Positions 17,964 through 26,575 of a stretch of DNA of 64,000 nt are shown here, piece by piece. Each line of letters starts with the position of its first letter. Position 1 is the first letter of the stretch. Position numbers and translations under genes: made by a program. Source of the DNA: CBDBJQ01 sp965206405 (GTDB lineage Bacteria > Pseudomonadota > Alphaproteobacteria > UBA8366); the NCBI GenBank assembly GCA_965206405.1, contig CBDBJQ010000006.1, forward strand, positions 868,001 through 932,000, written 5' to 3'. The notes below the pieces were generated by a model that saw nothing but the letters and a program-made list of their open reading frames with translations, ran no database searches and was not told where the DNA came from.

Positions 17964-18980
17964 GTGATTCAGAAAAACTGGCAAGCACTGATCAAGCCGA
18001 AGAAGCTCGACGTTCAGAAAACCGAAAGAACGGAAACCCATGCCACGGTGGTGGCTGAGCCGCTCGAGCGGGGGTTCGGTCACACGCTGGGCAACGCGCT
18101 TCGCCGGGTGTTGCTGTCGTCCCTGCAGGGTGCCGCAGTGACAGGTATCCAGATTGAGGGTGTTCTGCACGAGTTTTCCTCGATCAACGGTGTCCATGAG
18201 GATGTCACTGATATCATCCTGAACATCAAGCAGCTCGCACTGCGCATGCATAGCAACGACACCAAGCGCATGGCCTTGAAAGCCAAAGGGCCGGCCGAAG
18301 TGACGGCCAGCATGATCGAGACCGGGCACGATATCGAAATCCTGAATCAGGATCTGGTCATCTGCAATCTCGACAAGGGCGCTGCCATCAACATGGAGCT
18401 CACTGTCGGCACGGGGCGGGGCTATGTCCCGGCAACGCAGAACAGGCCGGCAGGCACTTCGGTCGGCTTCATCCCCGTAGATTCCGTCTTCAGTCCGGTG
18501 CGCAGCGTGACCTACAAGGTCGAGAACAGCCGGGTCCAGCAGGTCACCGACTATGACAAGCTGTCGCTCACGGTTGAAACGAACGGGACGGTGACGCCGG
18601 ACGACTCGGTGGCGCTGGCGGCGCGCATCCTGCAGGACCAGATGCAGATGTTCGTGAACTTCGAGGATCCCCAGGCCCGTATCGAGGATCGCGCTGCATC
18701 CGAGCTGCCCTATAACAGGCATCTTCTCAGCCGGGTTAACGAGCTCGAGCTGTCGGTCCGGGCGGCCAATTGTCTACGCAATGACAACATCATCTGGATT
18801 GGCGATCTCGTGCAGAAAACCGAGAGCGCATTGATGCGGACGCCGAATTTCGGCCGCAAATCTCTGGAAGAGATCAAGGAAGTTCTCGAAGGAATGGGCC
18901 TCAGCCTTGGTATGGAGGTTCCCGACTGGCCGCCGGAGAACATCGAAGCCCTGGCCAAGAAAATAGACGAGCTGTACTGA
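17964..18980 (+). CDS. rpoA: RNA polymerase alpha subunit
   Basis: Alpha dimerises to start RNA polymerase assembly and its C-terminal domain binds UP elements and activators. The 338-residue product has the N-terminal domain with RGFGHTLGNALRRVLLSSL and the C-terminal domain with ELSVRAANCLRNDNI, which contains the arginine equivalent to E. coli R265, then TPNFGRKSLEEIKEVLEGMG. Start is GTG at 17964. It follows a 116-bp gap that contains a strong hairpin. Confidence 0.97.
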   Translation: MIQKNWQALIKPKKLDVQKTERTETHATVVAEPLERGFGHTLGNALRRVLLSSLQGAAVTGIQIEGVLHEFSSINGVHEDVTDIILNIKQLALRMHSNDTKRMALKAKGPAEVTASMIETGHDIEILNQDLVICNLDKGAAINMELTVGTGRGYVPATQNRPAGTSVGFIPVDSVFSPVRSVTYKVENSRVQQVTDYDKLSLTVETNGTVTPDDSVALAARILQDQMQMFVNFEDPQARIEDRAASELPYNRHLLSRVNELELSVRAANCLRNDNIIWIGDLVQKTESALMRTPNFGRKSLEEIKEVLEGMGLSLGMEVPDWPPENIEALAKKIDELY

Positions 18981-19037
18981 CGGCTCAGAAGACTGCACTG
19001 GCCCGGGATATTTCGCCGGGTTGTCGGGAGGTATGCC

Positions 19038-19463
19038 ATGCGTCATGGAATGAGTGGACGCAAACTCAACAGGACGAGTGAGCATCGCAGGGCGATGTTT
19101 GCCAATATGGCGGCGTCCCTGATCAAGCACGAGCAGATCACGACGACCGAAGCCAAGGCGAAAGACCTGAAGCCGATCGTCGAGAAACTGATAACTCTCG
19201 GCAAGAAGGGCGGGCTGCATCACCGCCGTCGCGCCGATTCCTTTCTCCGGGACGACGCCATGACGGGGAAGCTGTTCTCTGTCTTGGCTGGACGCTACGC
19301 CAACCGCAATGGTGGATATGCGCGCGTCCTGAAGGCGGGGTTTCGCTATGGGGACAGTGCGCCGATGGCAGTGGTCGAGTTGATGGACAGGGATCCGGAG
19401 GCCAAGGGCGCCGATTCGGGTCCGACTCAGGAGCAGTCGACCGAAGTGGCAGAGGAAACCTGA
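19038..19463 (+). CDS. rplQ: 50S ribosomal protein L17
   Basis: L17 sits near the tunnel exit. The 141-residue product starts MRHGMSGRKLNRTSEHRRAM and has FANMAASLIKHEQITTTEAK. After the core (to about residue 120) there is a short acidic Gln/Glu/Thr tail ending STEVAEET, a milder version of the tails on L3, S5 and L15. Ribosome binding site GGGAGG precedes the ATG. Last gene of the alpha operon; a palindromic region follows directly. Confidence 0.96.
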   Translation: MRHGMSGRKLNRTSEHRRAMFANMAASLIKHEQITTTEAKAKDLKPIVEKLITLGKKGGLHHRRRADSFLRDDAMTGKLFSVLAGRYANRNGGYARVLKAGFRYGDSAPMAVVELMDRDPEAKGADSGPTQEQSTEVAEET

Positions 19464-19476
19464 GGAGAATTCTCCT
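19463..19476. promoter_or_regulatory. Perfect 14-bp palindrome containing an AGGAG
   Basis: AGGAGAATTCTCCT is its own reverse complement; as RNA it folds to AGGAG-AATT-CTCCT. It starts at the last base of the rplQ stop codon and contains the only good Shine-Dalgarno-like sequence before the htrA frame, so folding would mask it. Confidence 0.5.
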
Positions 19477-19481
19477 GAGGG

Positions 19482-19508
19482 AAATTCGGGACCGTCCCGG
19501 GAATTTTT
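19482..19508 (+). terminator. Probable rho-independent terminator after rplQ
   Basis: AAATTC-GGG (19482-19490) pairs with CCC-(GG)-GAATTT (19496-19506) around an ACCGT loop, with two bulged G, and the descending arm runs into TTTTT (19504-19508). It would end the rpsM-rplQ transcript, but it overlaps the apparent N-terminal coding extension of htrA. Confidence 0.5.
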
Positions 19509-19561
19509 CTGCTGGGCCGTATCTAGCCCTCCTGACGGTTGCATTCCTGTCTGCGGCGATC

Positions 19562-20914
19562 TTGGCTGCCCCGGCTCCGGCGACCGGACAGGTTTCACGG
19601 GATGCCCCGCCGCGCATTGCAGCAGGCTTCTCCTATGCGCCGATCGTCCGTAATGTCGGCCCCACGATCGTCACCATCTACGCCAAAAAGATCGTCGAAC
19701 GCCGCGTCAGCCCGTTCTTCGACCGTTTTTTCGGCTCTCCCTTCGGAGAGGGTTTCCCGGGTCTGCGCAGGCGCGGGGTCGAGAATTCGCTTGGCTCCGG
19801 CGTCATCGTGCGCCCCGAGGGTCTTGTCGTCACCAACAGTCACGTCATCGAGGGTGCACAGGACATCACCGTCGTCCTGTCCGACCGACGCGAGTTTCCA
19901 GCAAAAATCCTGCTTTCCGACGATCGTACCGATATCGCTGTCCTGCGCATCGATGTTGATGAGAATCTTCCGGCCGCGATTTTCGCCGATTCCGAAAGCC
20001 TCGAGGTGGGCGATGTCGTCCTTGCCCTGGGAAATCCTTTCGGGGTTGGTCGCACCGTGACCAGTGGCATCATCTCAGCCCTGGCCCGGACGTCGGTTGG
20101 CGGTGCTGACTATCGTTTCTTCATTCAGACGGACGCTGCCATCAACCCCGGGAATTCTGGTGGCGCGCTGGTCGACATCAACGGCAATCTAGTCGGCATC
20201 AACACCATGATCTACTCGCGTGACGGAGGCTCGCTCGGTATCGGTTTTGCGATTCCAAGCAATCTGGTCCGGATTGTCGTCAACAGCGCAGCCAAGGGCG
20301 ACCCGCTGGTGCGACCATGGTTGAGCCTTTCCGGCCGCGCCGTGGATGCGGATCTCGCAGCGGCGCTGGGAATGAAGTTTCCTGCCGGCATGCTGGTTGA
20401 GCACGTCATTCCGGGAGGTCCGGCGGAGCGCGCCGACATCAGACCAGGGGACGTGATTCTGTCGGTCGAGGAAAGGCCGATTGAGGACAAGCAGACTCTT
20501 CGCTTCCATCTCGCCGTGCGGCCTCTCGAGGAGAGCGTCAGGATGCGGATAATGCGCGACGGGGACATCCTGACAGCGGATTTCACCCTGGTTCCGCCGC
20601 CCGAGGATCCGCCGCGCAACGAGACCTTGCTGGATCAACCCCATCCATTGTTCGGAGCGACCGTTGCCAACATGTCTCCGGCGCTGGCGGCGGAAACGGG
20701 GTTCGATGAGACGGTGATTGGTGTCGTGATCCTCCAGGTAGCGAGAAATTCCCCCGCTGCCCGCTATGGTTTCCGAAGCGGTGATATCGTCCTGGGTGTC
20801 TCGGGGCAACGGATCGAACGTGTGCGCGATCTGGTTGCGGCACTGGCCGATGAGGGCCGGTCGTGGCATTTCATTATCCGGCGCGACGGCAGGACGATTG
20901 AGATGCGGATGTAG
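19562..20914 (+). CDS. HtrA/DegP-family periplasmic serine protease
   Basis: Likely an envelope quality-control protease. From the TTG at 19562 the product is 450 residues with a trypsin-like triad, His94 (TNSHVIEG), Asp124 (RTDIAVLRI) and Ser199 (NPGNSGGALVD), then two PDZ domains (about 245-335 and 360-445). Export is expected, but a hydrophobic signal-like stretch (YLALLTVAFLSAAIL) is encoded upstream of 19562 in the same open frame, which runs back into rplQ without an ATG or GTG. A CTG at 19475 lies 7 nt after AGGAG (19463-19467) and would give 479 residues with arginines before the hydrophobic core. The TTG coordinate is therefore the conservative choice. Which Deg paralogue this is cannot be decided. 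Confidence 0.9.
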   Translation: MAAPAPATGQVSRDAPPRIAAGFSYAPIVRNVGPTIVTIYAKKIVERRVSPFFDRFFGSPFGEGFPGLRRRGVENSLGSGVIVRPEGLVVTNSHVIEGAQDITVVLSDRREFPAKILLSDDRTDIAVLRIDVDENLPAAIFADSESLEVGDVVLALGNPFGVGRTVTSGIISALARTSVGGADYRFFIQTDAAINPGNSGGALVDINGNLVGINTMIYSRDGGSLGIGFAIPSNLVRIVVNSAAKGDPLVRPWLSLSGRAVDADLAAALGMKFPAGMLVEHVIPGGPAERADIRPGDVILSVEERPIEDKQTLRFHLAVRPLEESVRMRIMRDGDILTADFTLVPPPEDPPRNETLLDQPHPLFGATVANMSPALAAETGFDETVIGVVILQVARNSPAARYGFRSGDIVLGVSGQRIERVRDLVAALADEGRSWHFIIRRDGRTIEMRM

Positions 20915-20916
20915 CG

Positions 20917-20934
20917 GGCAGGTGATGGCCTGCC
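20917..20934 (+). terminator. Hairpin after htrA, terminator-like
   Basis: GGCAGG (20917-20922) and CCTGCC (20929-20934) form a perfect 6-bp stem with a TGATGG loop two bases after the htrA stop. There is no T-run, so termination would be weak or rho-assisted. Confidence 0.35.
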
Positions 20935-20988
20935 AGACGTATCCGTATCAAATGCGCCTGTATCAAAAAAAAGAAGTAAGCATCTGCG

Positions 20989-22344
20989 ATGGCAAGGGAG
21001 CGCCTCGAGACAGACACCCTGTTTGAAAGCGGTGCGATGCGGCCGCTCGCCGATCGCCTGCGCCCGACCAGCCTTGAGGAGGTGCTTGGCCAGGATCACC
21101 TGATTGGCGCCGATGGCCCGCTGAGGCGAATGGTCGAGGATGAGCGCCTGGCTTCGTTGGTGCTCTGGGGGCCGCCGGGGTCCGGGAAGACGACCATTGC
21201 CCGGTTGCTGGCGAATATGATCTCGCTCGAGTTCGAGCCGCTGTCGGCGGTGTTCTCCGGGGTTGCCGATCTGCGTAAGGTGTTTGACCGGGCGCGGGAG
21301 CGTCGGAGCGGTGGTCGCGGTACTCTGCTCTTCGTTGACGAAATTCATCGCTTCAACCGGGCCCAACAGGACAGCTTCCTGTCCTGTGTCGAGGACGGAA
21401 CCGTCGTGCTTGTCGGAGCGACCACTGAAAACCCGAGCTTCGAGCTCAACGGTGCTCTTTTGTCCCGCTGCCAGGTGTTCGTTCTCGAACGGCTTGAGGA
21501 CGACGCGCTCGAAGAGCTTGCGGCGCGGGCGGAGGTCGCCGAGGGGCGCGGCCTGCCGCTGACACAGGAAGGCCGGAATGCGCTTTTCAAGATGGCCGAT
21601 GGTGACGGACGGTTCATGCTCAATCTGTGCGAAGAGCTGATGCACCTGCCGTCAGCAGAATTGCTCGGGCCGGAAGCACTTTCTGCGGTGGTCCAGCGCC
21701 GAGCACCGCTTTACGATAAGAACCGCGAGGGTCACTACAACCTGATCAGCGCTCTTCACAAATCCTTGCGTGGCTCGGACGCCGACGCCGCCCTCTACTG
21801 GCTTTCCCGGATGCTAGTGGGCGGCGAGGATCCTCGCTACATCGCCCGCCGCCTGCTGCGGTTCGCCTATGAGGATGTCGGGCTTGCCGACCCGCAGGCC
21901 GCGGTGCAGGCTCTGACGGCATGGGAAACCTATGAGAGGCTCGGATCACCGGAAGGGGAACTCGCGCTTGCCCAGGTGGTCATCTATCTCGGGACCGCGC
22001 CGAAATCGAACGCCGCCTACAAGGCCTTCGGAAGAGCCCATCGAACTGCCAGAGAGGGCGATTCCCTGATGCCGCCCAAGCACATTCTGAATGCGCCGAC
22101 GGCGTTGATGTCGGGTCTCGGCTATGGTGACGGCTATGCTTACGACCACGATACCGAGGAGGGTTTTTCGGGTCAGGATTATTTTCCCGAGGGCATGGCG
22201 CGGGAGGCGTTCTACGATCCGGTCGAGCGCGGTTTTGAGTGTGAGATTCGCAAACGCCTGGATTACTGGAAGCGGCTGCGCGACGAACGTCAGGCGGAAG
22301 AGGAATTTGGGTCAGGCCCCTCATCAGAGGAGTCTGATGATTGA
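20989..22344 (+). CDS. rarA: Replication-associated recombination protein A (RarA/MgsA)
   Basis: AAA+ ATPase acting at stalled replication forks, related to clamp-loader subunits and eukaryotic WRNIP1. The 451-residue product has ADRLRPTSLEEVLGQDHLIG near the start, Walker A GPPGSGKT (61-68), Walker B VDEIH (116-120), sensor motif GATTENPSF, and the family C-terminal region with ALYWLSRMLVGGEDPRYIAR and PKHILNAPTALM. The short 75-bp gap after htrA contains an A-run before AAGAAGTAAG, a modest ribosome binding site. Confidence 0.94.
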   Translation: MARERLETDTLFESGAMRPLADRLRPTSLEEVLGQDHLIGADGPLRRMVEDERLASLVLWGPPGSGKTTIARLLANMISLEFEPLSAVFSGVADLRKVFDRARERRSGGRGTLLFVDEIHRFNRAQQDSFLSCVEDGTVVLVGATTENPSFELNGALLSRCQVFVLERLEDDALEELAARAEVAEGRGLPLTQEGRNALFKMADGDGRFMLNLCEELMHLPSAELLGPEALSAVVQRRAPLYDKNREGHYNLISALHKSLRGSDADAALYWLSRMLVGGEDPRYIARRLLRFAYEDVGLADPQAAVQALTAWETYERLGSPEGELALAQVVIYLGTAPKSNAAYKAFGRAHRTAREGDSLMPPKHILNAPTALMSGLGYGDGYAYDHDTEEGFSGQDYFPEGMAREAFYDPVERGFECEIRKRLDYWKRLRDERQAEEEFGSGPSSEESDD

Positions 22345-22411
22345 GCCTGTTCTGCCATCGGCATAGGGCCTGCCAGATAATTGCGGACTGGCGAGGAGCT
22401 GGGGGAAGCGG

Positions 22412-22792
22412 ATGAAACTGGTTTTCGCGATTGCCCTTGGTGGCGCGGTCGGTGCCGTCGCCCGGCACCTGGTCGGCCACCAGATGGCGGTCTGGCTGGG
22501 TGCCGGCTTCCCGTGGGGCACCCTGACCGTCAACGTGGTGGGCTGTTTTGCCATGGGTGCCCTAGTCGAGACCATGGCCCTGGTCTGGTCGCCGGGGGCC
22601 GCCCTGCGTGGGTTTCTGACCGTTGGTCTGCTCGGTGCGTTTACCACCTTCTCCGCTTTCTCGCTCGATATCGCGCTCCTTCACGAACGTGACGAGATGG
22701 GCCTAGCGCTGGCCTATTGCCTGCTTTCGGTCAGCCTCTCCATCGGCGGTCTGTTCGCCGGCCTCGCGGCGACCCGCCTAGTCTTGCACTGA
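22412..22792 (+). CDS. crcB: Fluoride ion channel CrcB/Fluc
   Basis: Exports fluoride across the inner membrane as a dual-topology dimer. The 126-residue protein has four hydrophobic helices, the N-terminal GGAVGAVARH motif, GTLTVNVVGCF with the conserved asparagine, and GAFTTFSAFSLD with the fluoride-track phenylalanine and the T-T-F-S break. A good GGGGGAAG site precedes the ATG. No fluoride riboswitch was recognised upstream. Confidence 0.93.
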   Translation: MKLVFAIALGGAVGAVARHLVGHQMAVWLGAGFPWGTLTVNVVGCFAMGALVETMALVWSPGAALRGFLTVGLLGAFTTFSAFSLDIALLHERDEMGLALAYCLLSVSLSIGGLFAGLAATRLVLH

Positions 22793-22836
22793 GCCAATAT
22801 TCGCGTTCTCGATTTTCCTGTAAACTTGGTTCTCCT

Positions 22837-23874
22837 ATGAGCAACACCAGTTTCCGTGAAATTACGATCGGCGAAGACGGGGAACGTCTCGACCGTTGGC
22901 TGCGCAACCTCCTCCCGCATCTCTCCCACGCTCATCTCCAGAAACTTTTGCGGACGGGCCAAATTCGCGTCGATGGGAGCCGTGCCCGACCATCGCTGCG
23001 TCTCCGGCAGGGCCAGAATGTCCGTCTGCCGCCCGTTGCGGCATCTCCTGCGCCAGAGGTTGCGCCACCGGGGGTGCAACCGGGCGGGGAACGATTGGGA
23101 GAGACAGGCGCGATGCGGCCCTTTCCGCCGGAGCGGGTTCTTCATATCGATGACGAGATGATCGTCATCGACAAGCCGGCGGGGCTAGCGGTTCAGGGCG
23201 GAAGCGGTCTTCGCGAACATCTCGACGGCATGCTTGATTCCCTGCGTTTCGGCGCCGATGAGAGACCCCGACTGGTCCACCGGTTGGACAAGGATACGAG
23301 CGGTATTCTACTGCTTGCGCGTAACCCCGCAGTTGCACGCCGTCTCGGGGACTTGTTTCGTTCTTCGCGACTGGTGAAGACCTATTGGGCCGTCGTCGCC
23401 GGAGTACCCGAGGTGGGCGAGGCGCTGATCGACATGCCCCTGATCAAACGTCCCCAGCAGCAGGGGGAGAAGGTAGTCGTGGATCACGGGGACGGGAAGC
23501 GGGCCGAAACCCGTGTGCGGATCGTCGAGTGTGTTGGCGACCGCCTCGCCCGGGTTGCCCTCAGGCCGCTCACCGGACGGACCCATCAATTGCGAGTTCA
23601 CTGCGCGGCGATGGGCTGGCCCGTTCTTGGCGACGGCAAATACGGCGGCCGCGCCGCCTTTGTCGGCAGCGTGACCAAAAACAAAACACGGCTTCACCTT
23701 CACGCCGCGTCGATCGCCGTCCCGCGGGCTGACGACGCCGGCATGCTGCGCGTTGCGGCACCACTGCCGCCGCACATGGCGGCCACCTGGCGTGCGGTCG
23801 GTTTTTCCGGGCCGGAAGATGATCCGTTTGGGGGTGGGCCGTTCGGAGATGGATCGTTTGAGGACAATGCCTGA
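22837..23874 (+). CDS. RluC-type 23S rRNA pseudouridine synthase
   Basis: Isomerises uridines of 23S rRNA; the RluA/C/D family fits, with RluC the most likely by domain layout. The 345-residue product has an N-terminal S4 domain (about 12-65, ERLDRWLRNLLPHLSHAHLQ), a Pro/Gly linker, and the catalytic HRLDKDTSGILLLA with Asp151. GRTHQLRVHCAAMGWPVLGD is the second conserved block. The C-terminus carries three pentapeptides DPFGG-GPFGD-GSFED from a 15-bp repeat (23821-23865). ATG 22837 lacks a clear Shine-Dalgarno sequence. The next gene starts inside its 3' end. Confidence 0.9.
   Translation: MSNTSFREITIGEDGERLDRWLRNLLPHLSHAHLQKLLRTGQIRVDGSRARPSLRLRQGQNVRLPPVAASPAPEVAPPGVQPGGERLGETGAMRPFPPERVLHIDDEMIVIDKPAGLAVQGGSGLREHLDGMLDSLRFGADERPRLVHRLDKDTSGILLLARNPAVARRLGDLFRSSRLVKTYWAVVAGVPEVGEALIDMPLIKRPQQQGEKVVVDHGDGKRAETRVRIVECVGDRLARVALRPLTGRTHQLRVHCAAMGWPVLGDGKYGGRAAFVGSVTKNKTRLHLHAASIAVPRADDAGMLRVAAPLPPHMAATWRAVGFSGPEDDPFGGGPFGDGSFEDNA
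23821..23865 (+). repeat. 15-bp tandem repeat at the 3' end of the rluC-type gene
   Basis: Three adjacent 15-bp units (23821-23835, 23836-23850, 23851-23865) encode DPFGG, GPFGD and GSFED. They are diverged at DNA level but keep period and frame. Confidence 0.65.
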
Positions 23875-24607
23875 AGCCGCCGGGCAGAAGCCGAAGCGTT
23901 TTTACAAATCGGTTGGAGCCGAAGCTCGCGCTTCCGGTCATGCAGTGACGCTCGATGGCCGGATTCTGCAGACACCGGGCGGCCGCGAACTCCTGTTGCC
24001 AACGGCCGCCCTGGCGGCGGCGATCGCGGATGAGTGGGAAGCGCAGGAAGAAGAGATCGACCGTGCCGTCATGCCGATGACGGGTCTCGCTTCGGCTGCC
24101 ATCGATCACGATGATCGCGAGAGGATTATCTCGGATATCATGGGCTACGGGGAGACCGATCTTCTCTGTTACAGGGTAGCGCAGCCCGAGGCTCTGGCCC
24201 AACAGCAGGATGCGCTCTGGCAACCCATGCTGGACTGGCTCACGGACGCTCACGGGGCGTCCCTTGCGGTGACCCGTGACATCCGGCATGTGGCCCAGGA
24301 CGCCGCCGCCCTGGATCGCCTGCGCGGAGCCGTCAAAACCCTCGATGCGTTCGCTCTCGCCGGCCTGCGGGTGCTGGTTCTAGGCACCGGCTCGATTGTG
24401 CTTGGGCTTGCGGCGCTCGGTGGCCGCCTCGATGCCGGGGAAACGGCGACGCTCAGCCAGCTCGATGAGACGTTTCAAGCCAAGACCTGGGGAGAAGATC
24501 CGGAAGCGGCGGCGCGGCGGGAAGAGATTGGCCGTGAATTCGAAGAGGCGGCACGGTTTCTCGAGCTGCTTGCTGCCGGCCCGACAAGCGCCTGGAAGCC
24601 CGGATGA
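23867..24607 (+). CDS. ATP12-family F1-ATPase assembly chaperone
   Basis: ATP12 proteins, found in mitochondria and Alphaproteobacteria, bind the alpha subunit during F1 assembly. The 246-residue product begins MPEAAGQKPKRFYKSVGAEA and has the family blocks VTLDGRILQTPGGRELLLPT, LAAAIADEWEAQEEEIDRAV and GYGETDLLCYRV. ATG 23867 overlaps the preceding gene by 8 bp; ATG 23849 in the same frame is an alternative. The overlap implies co-translation with the pseudouridine synthase. Confidence 0.9.
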   Translation: MPEAAGQKPKRFYKSVGAEARASGHAVTLDGRILQTPGGRELLLPTAALAAAIADEWEAQEEEIDRAVMPMTGLASAAIDHDDRERIISDIMGYGETDLLCYRVAQPEALAQQQDALWQPMLDWLTDAHGASLAVTRDIRHVAQDAAALDRLRGAVKTLDAFALAGLRVLVLGTGSIVLGLAALGGRLDAGETATLSQLDETFQAKTWGEDPEAAARREEIGREFEEAARFLELLAAGPTSAWKPG

Positions 24608-24641
24608 CGCCCGGGCGACCGAAACCGGCGGTGTGCGCTTA

Positions 24642-24669
24642 TTGTCTGCCCATTGAGGGGCGATAGACT
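24642..24669 (+). promoter_or_regulatory. Possible promoter of the pccB gene
   Basis: TTGTCT (24642-24647) and TAGACT (24664-24669) are 16 bp apart in the 91-bp gap before pccB. Each matches the consensus at four of six positions. Weak but well placed. Confidence 0.35.
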
Positions 24670-24698
24670 GCGTTGTTTGCGGTCAGGAGACGGAATTC

Positions 24699-26231
24699 AT
24701 GAAGGATATTGCGCGTCAACTTCAGGAAAGGCGGGAGCAGGCACATCTCGGCGGCGGCAAACGCCGGATCGAGGCCCAGCACGCCAAGGGCAAGCTGACC
24801 GCGCGCGAGCGCCTCGATGTACTGCTCGACGAAGGATCCTTCGAGGAATGGGATGTGTTTGTCGAACACGGATCCAGCGATTTCGGGATGGAGAAGCAAA
24901 AAATCCCCGGCGACGGGGTGGTTACCGGCTACGGCACCATTTCCGGGCGCCTGGTCTTCATATTCAGCCAGGACTTCACCGTGTTCGGTGGCTCTCTTTC
25001 AGCCGCTCACGCCCGCAAAATCGTCAAGGTCATGGAACAGGCAATGAAGGTCGGCGCGCCGGTGATCGGTCTCAACGATTCCGGCGGCGCACGTATCCAG
25101 GAAGGGGTTGCCTCTCTCGCCGGCTATGCCGAGGTGTTCCAGCTTAATGTCCTGGCCTCCGGCGTGATACCGCAGATTTCGCTGATTATGGGTCCCTGTG
25201 CCGGCGGCGCCGTCTATTCACCGGCGATGACCGATTTCATCTTCATGGTGCGGGATTCCTCCTACATGTTCGTCACCGGTCCGGATGTGGTCAGGACAGT
25301 GACCCACGAGGATGTGACCCATGAGGAACTCGGCGGTGCGAGTACCCATTCGACGGTCTCGGGTGTCGCCGACAACGCTTTCGAGAACGATGTCGAGGCT
25401 CTGTTGCAGGTACGTGCATTCATGACGTATCTGCCGGCGTCCAACAGAGAGGCGCCGCCGGTGCGACCGACCGACGATCCGATATCGCGGCAGGAAGCCT
25501 CGCTCGACACCCTGATTCCGGCAAATCCGAATGAGCCTTATGACATCAAGGAATTGATCGGGGCTGTCGTCGACGAGGGTGCGTTCTTCGAGATTCAGCC
25601 GGACTATGCGGCTAACATCATTATTGGTTTCGCCCATATGGATGGCCGCCCGGTTGGAATCGTTGCCAATCAGCCGATGGTCCTGGCTGGATGCCTCGAT
25701 ATCAATTCTTCGCGAAAAGCCGGACGGTTTGTTCGCTTCTGCGACTGTTTCAACATTCCGATCCTGACCTTTGTCGATGTGCCGGGGTTCCTTCCCGGTA
25801 CCGATCAGGAGTACAACGGCATTATCAAGCAGGGTGCCAAGCTGCTCTTCGCTTATGCCGAGGCGACGGTGCCGAAGATAACGGTCATTACCCGCAAGGC
25901 CTATGGCGGCGCCTATGACGTGATGAGCTCGAAGCACCTTCGGGGCGACGTCAATTACGCCTGGCCGACGGCGGAGATCGCGGTGATGGGACCGAAGGGC
26001 GCCGTGGAGATCATTTTCCGCGAGGATATCGGTGACGAGGAGAAGATCGCCCGCCGCATCGAGGAATACCGCACTCAGTTTGCCAATCCCTTCGTCGCTG
26101 GAGGCCTCGGCTTCATCGATGATGTCATCATGCCGCGAGCGACCCGCCAGAAAATATGCAGCGCGCTGCAGATGCTGGATGGCAAAGAACTCGAAAATCC
26201 ATGGAAAAAACACGACAACATTCCCCTGTAG
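24699..26231 (+). CDS. pccB: Propionyl-CoA carboxylase beta subunit (carboxyltransferase)
   Basis: Transfers the carboxyl group from biotin to propionyl-CoA, giving methylmalonyl-CoA. The 510-residue product is a full carboxyltransferase with two crotonase-fold halves: GAPVIGLNDSGGARIQEGVA and IMGPCAGGAVYSPA in the first, and FVDVPGFLPGTDQEYNGIIK and KAYGGAYDVMSSKHLRGD in the second. It ends NPWKKHDNIPL, common in alphaproteobacterial PccB. The alpha subunit lies about 1.4 kb downstream on the same strand. Substrate could also be another short acyl-CoA; propionyl-CoA is inferred from overall similarity and the pccA partner. Confidence 0.93.
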   Translation: MKDIARQLQERREQAHLGGGKRRIEAQHAKGKLTARERLDVLLDEGSFEEWDVFVEHGSSDFGMEKQKIPGDGVVTGYGTISGRLVFIFSQDFTVFGGSLSAAHARKIVKVMEQAMKVGAPVIGLNDSGGARIQEGVASLAGYAEVFQLNVLASGVIPQISLIMGPCAGGAVYSPAMTDFIFMVRDSSYMFVTGPDVVRTVTHEDVTHEELGGASTHSTVSGVADNAFENDVEALLQVRAFMTYLPASNREAPPVRPTDDPISRQEASLDTLIPANPNEPYDIKELIGAVVDEGAFFEIQPDYAANIIIGFAHMDGRPVGIVANQPMVLAGCLDINSSRKAGRFVRFCDCFNIPILTFVDVPGFLPGTDQEYNGIIKQGAKLLFAYAEATVPKITVITRKAYGGAYDVMSSKHLRGDVNYAWPTAEIAVMGPKGAVEIIFREDIGDEEKIARRIEEYRTQFANPFVAGGLGFIDDVIMPRATRQKICSALQMLDGKELENPWKKHDNIPL

Positions 26232-26452
26232 GGAAATCCGGAGGGGAGCCGGGAGAGGAGCCCGGACGGCGCCGTTTCAGGATTTTTGCCTGGCATCTGG
26301 GCGGTTATTTCCTCGTCGTGGGCGCGTCCGTGCTTCTCAACCTGGCGACTGGGCGCGAGACGCCCTGGTTCCTGATCCTCATGCTTGGATGGGGGCTTCC
26401 GCTCGCGCTTCATGCCGCCTGGGTGATGGGGCTGATCGGCCGGCGGCGCTGA
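26201..26452 (+). CDS. Small 2TM-domain membrane protein
   Basis: An 83-residue product starting at ATG 26201 (MEKTRQHSPVGKSGGEPGEE) that overlaps the end of pccB by 31 bp. After a charged 25-residue start it has two hydrophobic segments, FAWHLGGYFLVVGASVLLNL and PWFLILMLGWGLPLALHAAW, joined by a short polar loop, the pattern of the 2TM domain. A longer frame from 26156 exists but lies deeper inside pccB. Function is unknown; its position between the pcc genes may mean only co-transcription. Confidence 0.6.
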   Translation: MEKTRQHSPVGKSGGEPGEEPGRRRFRIFAWHLGGYFLVVGASVLLNLATGRETPWFLILMLGWGLPLALHAAWVMGLIGRRR

Positions 26453-26575
26453 GATTGATCCTCCCGAATTTCAATCCTCCCGGGCCCGCATCCGGCTTGC
26501 CCGATGCGCTGTTTGCTGGTGTGATGACGGCCCCGTATCCGTGGCTCGAATGGCCCGAATATCCCGACAGCTCCG

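Noticed and set aside
18998..19018. CCCGG...CCGGG hairpin between rpoA and rplQ as a terminator
   Set aside because: Only a 5-bp stem with a 9-nt loop and no T-run; rplQ clearly continues the operon.
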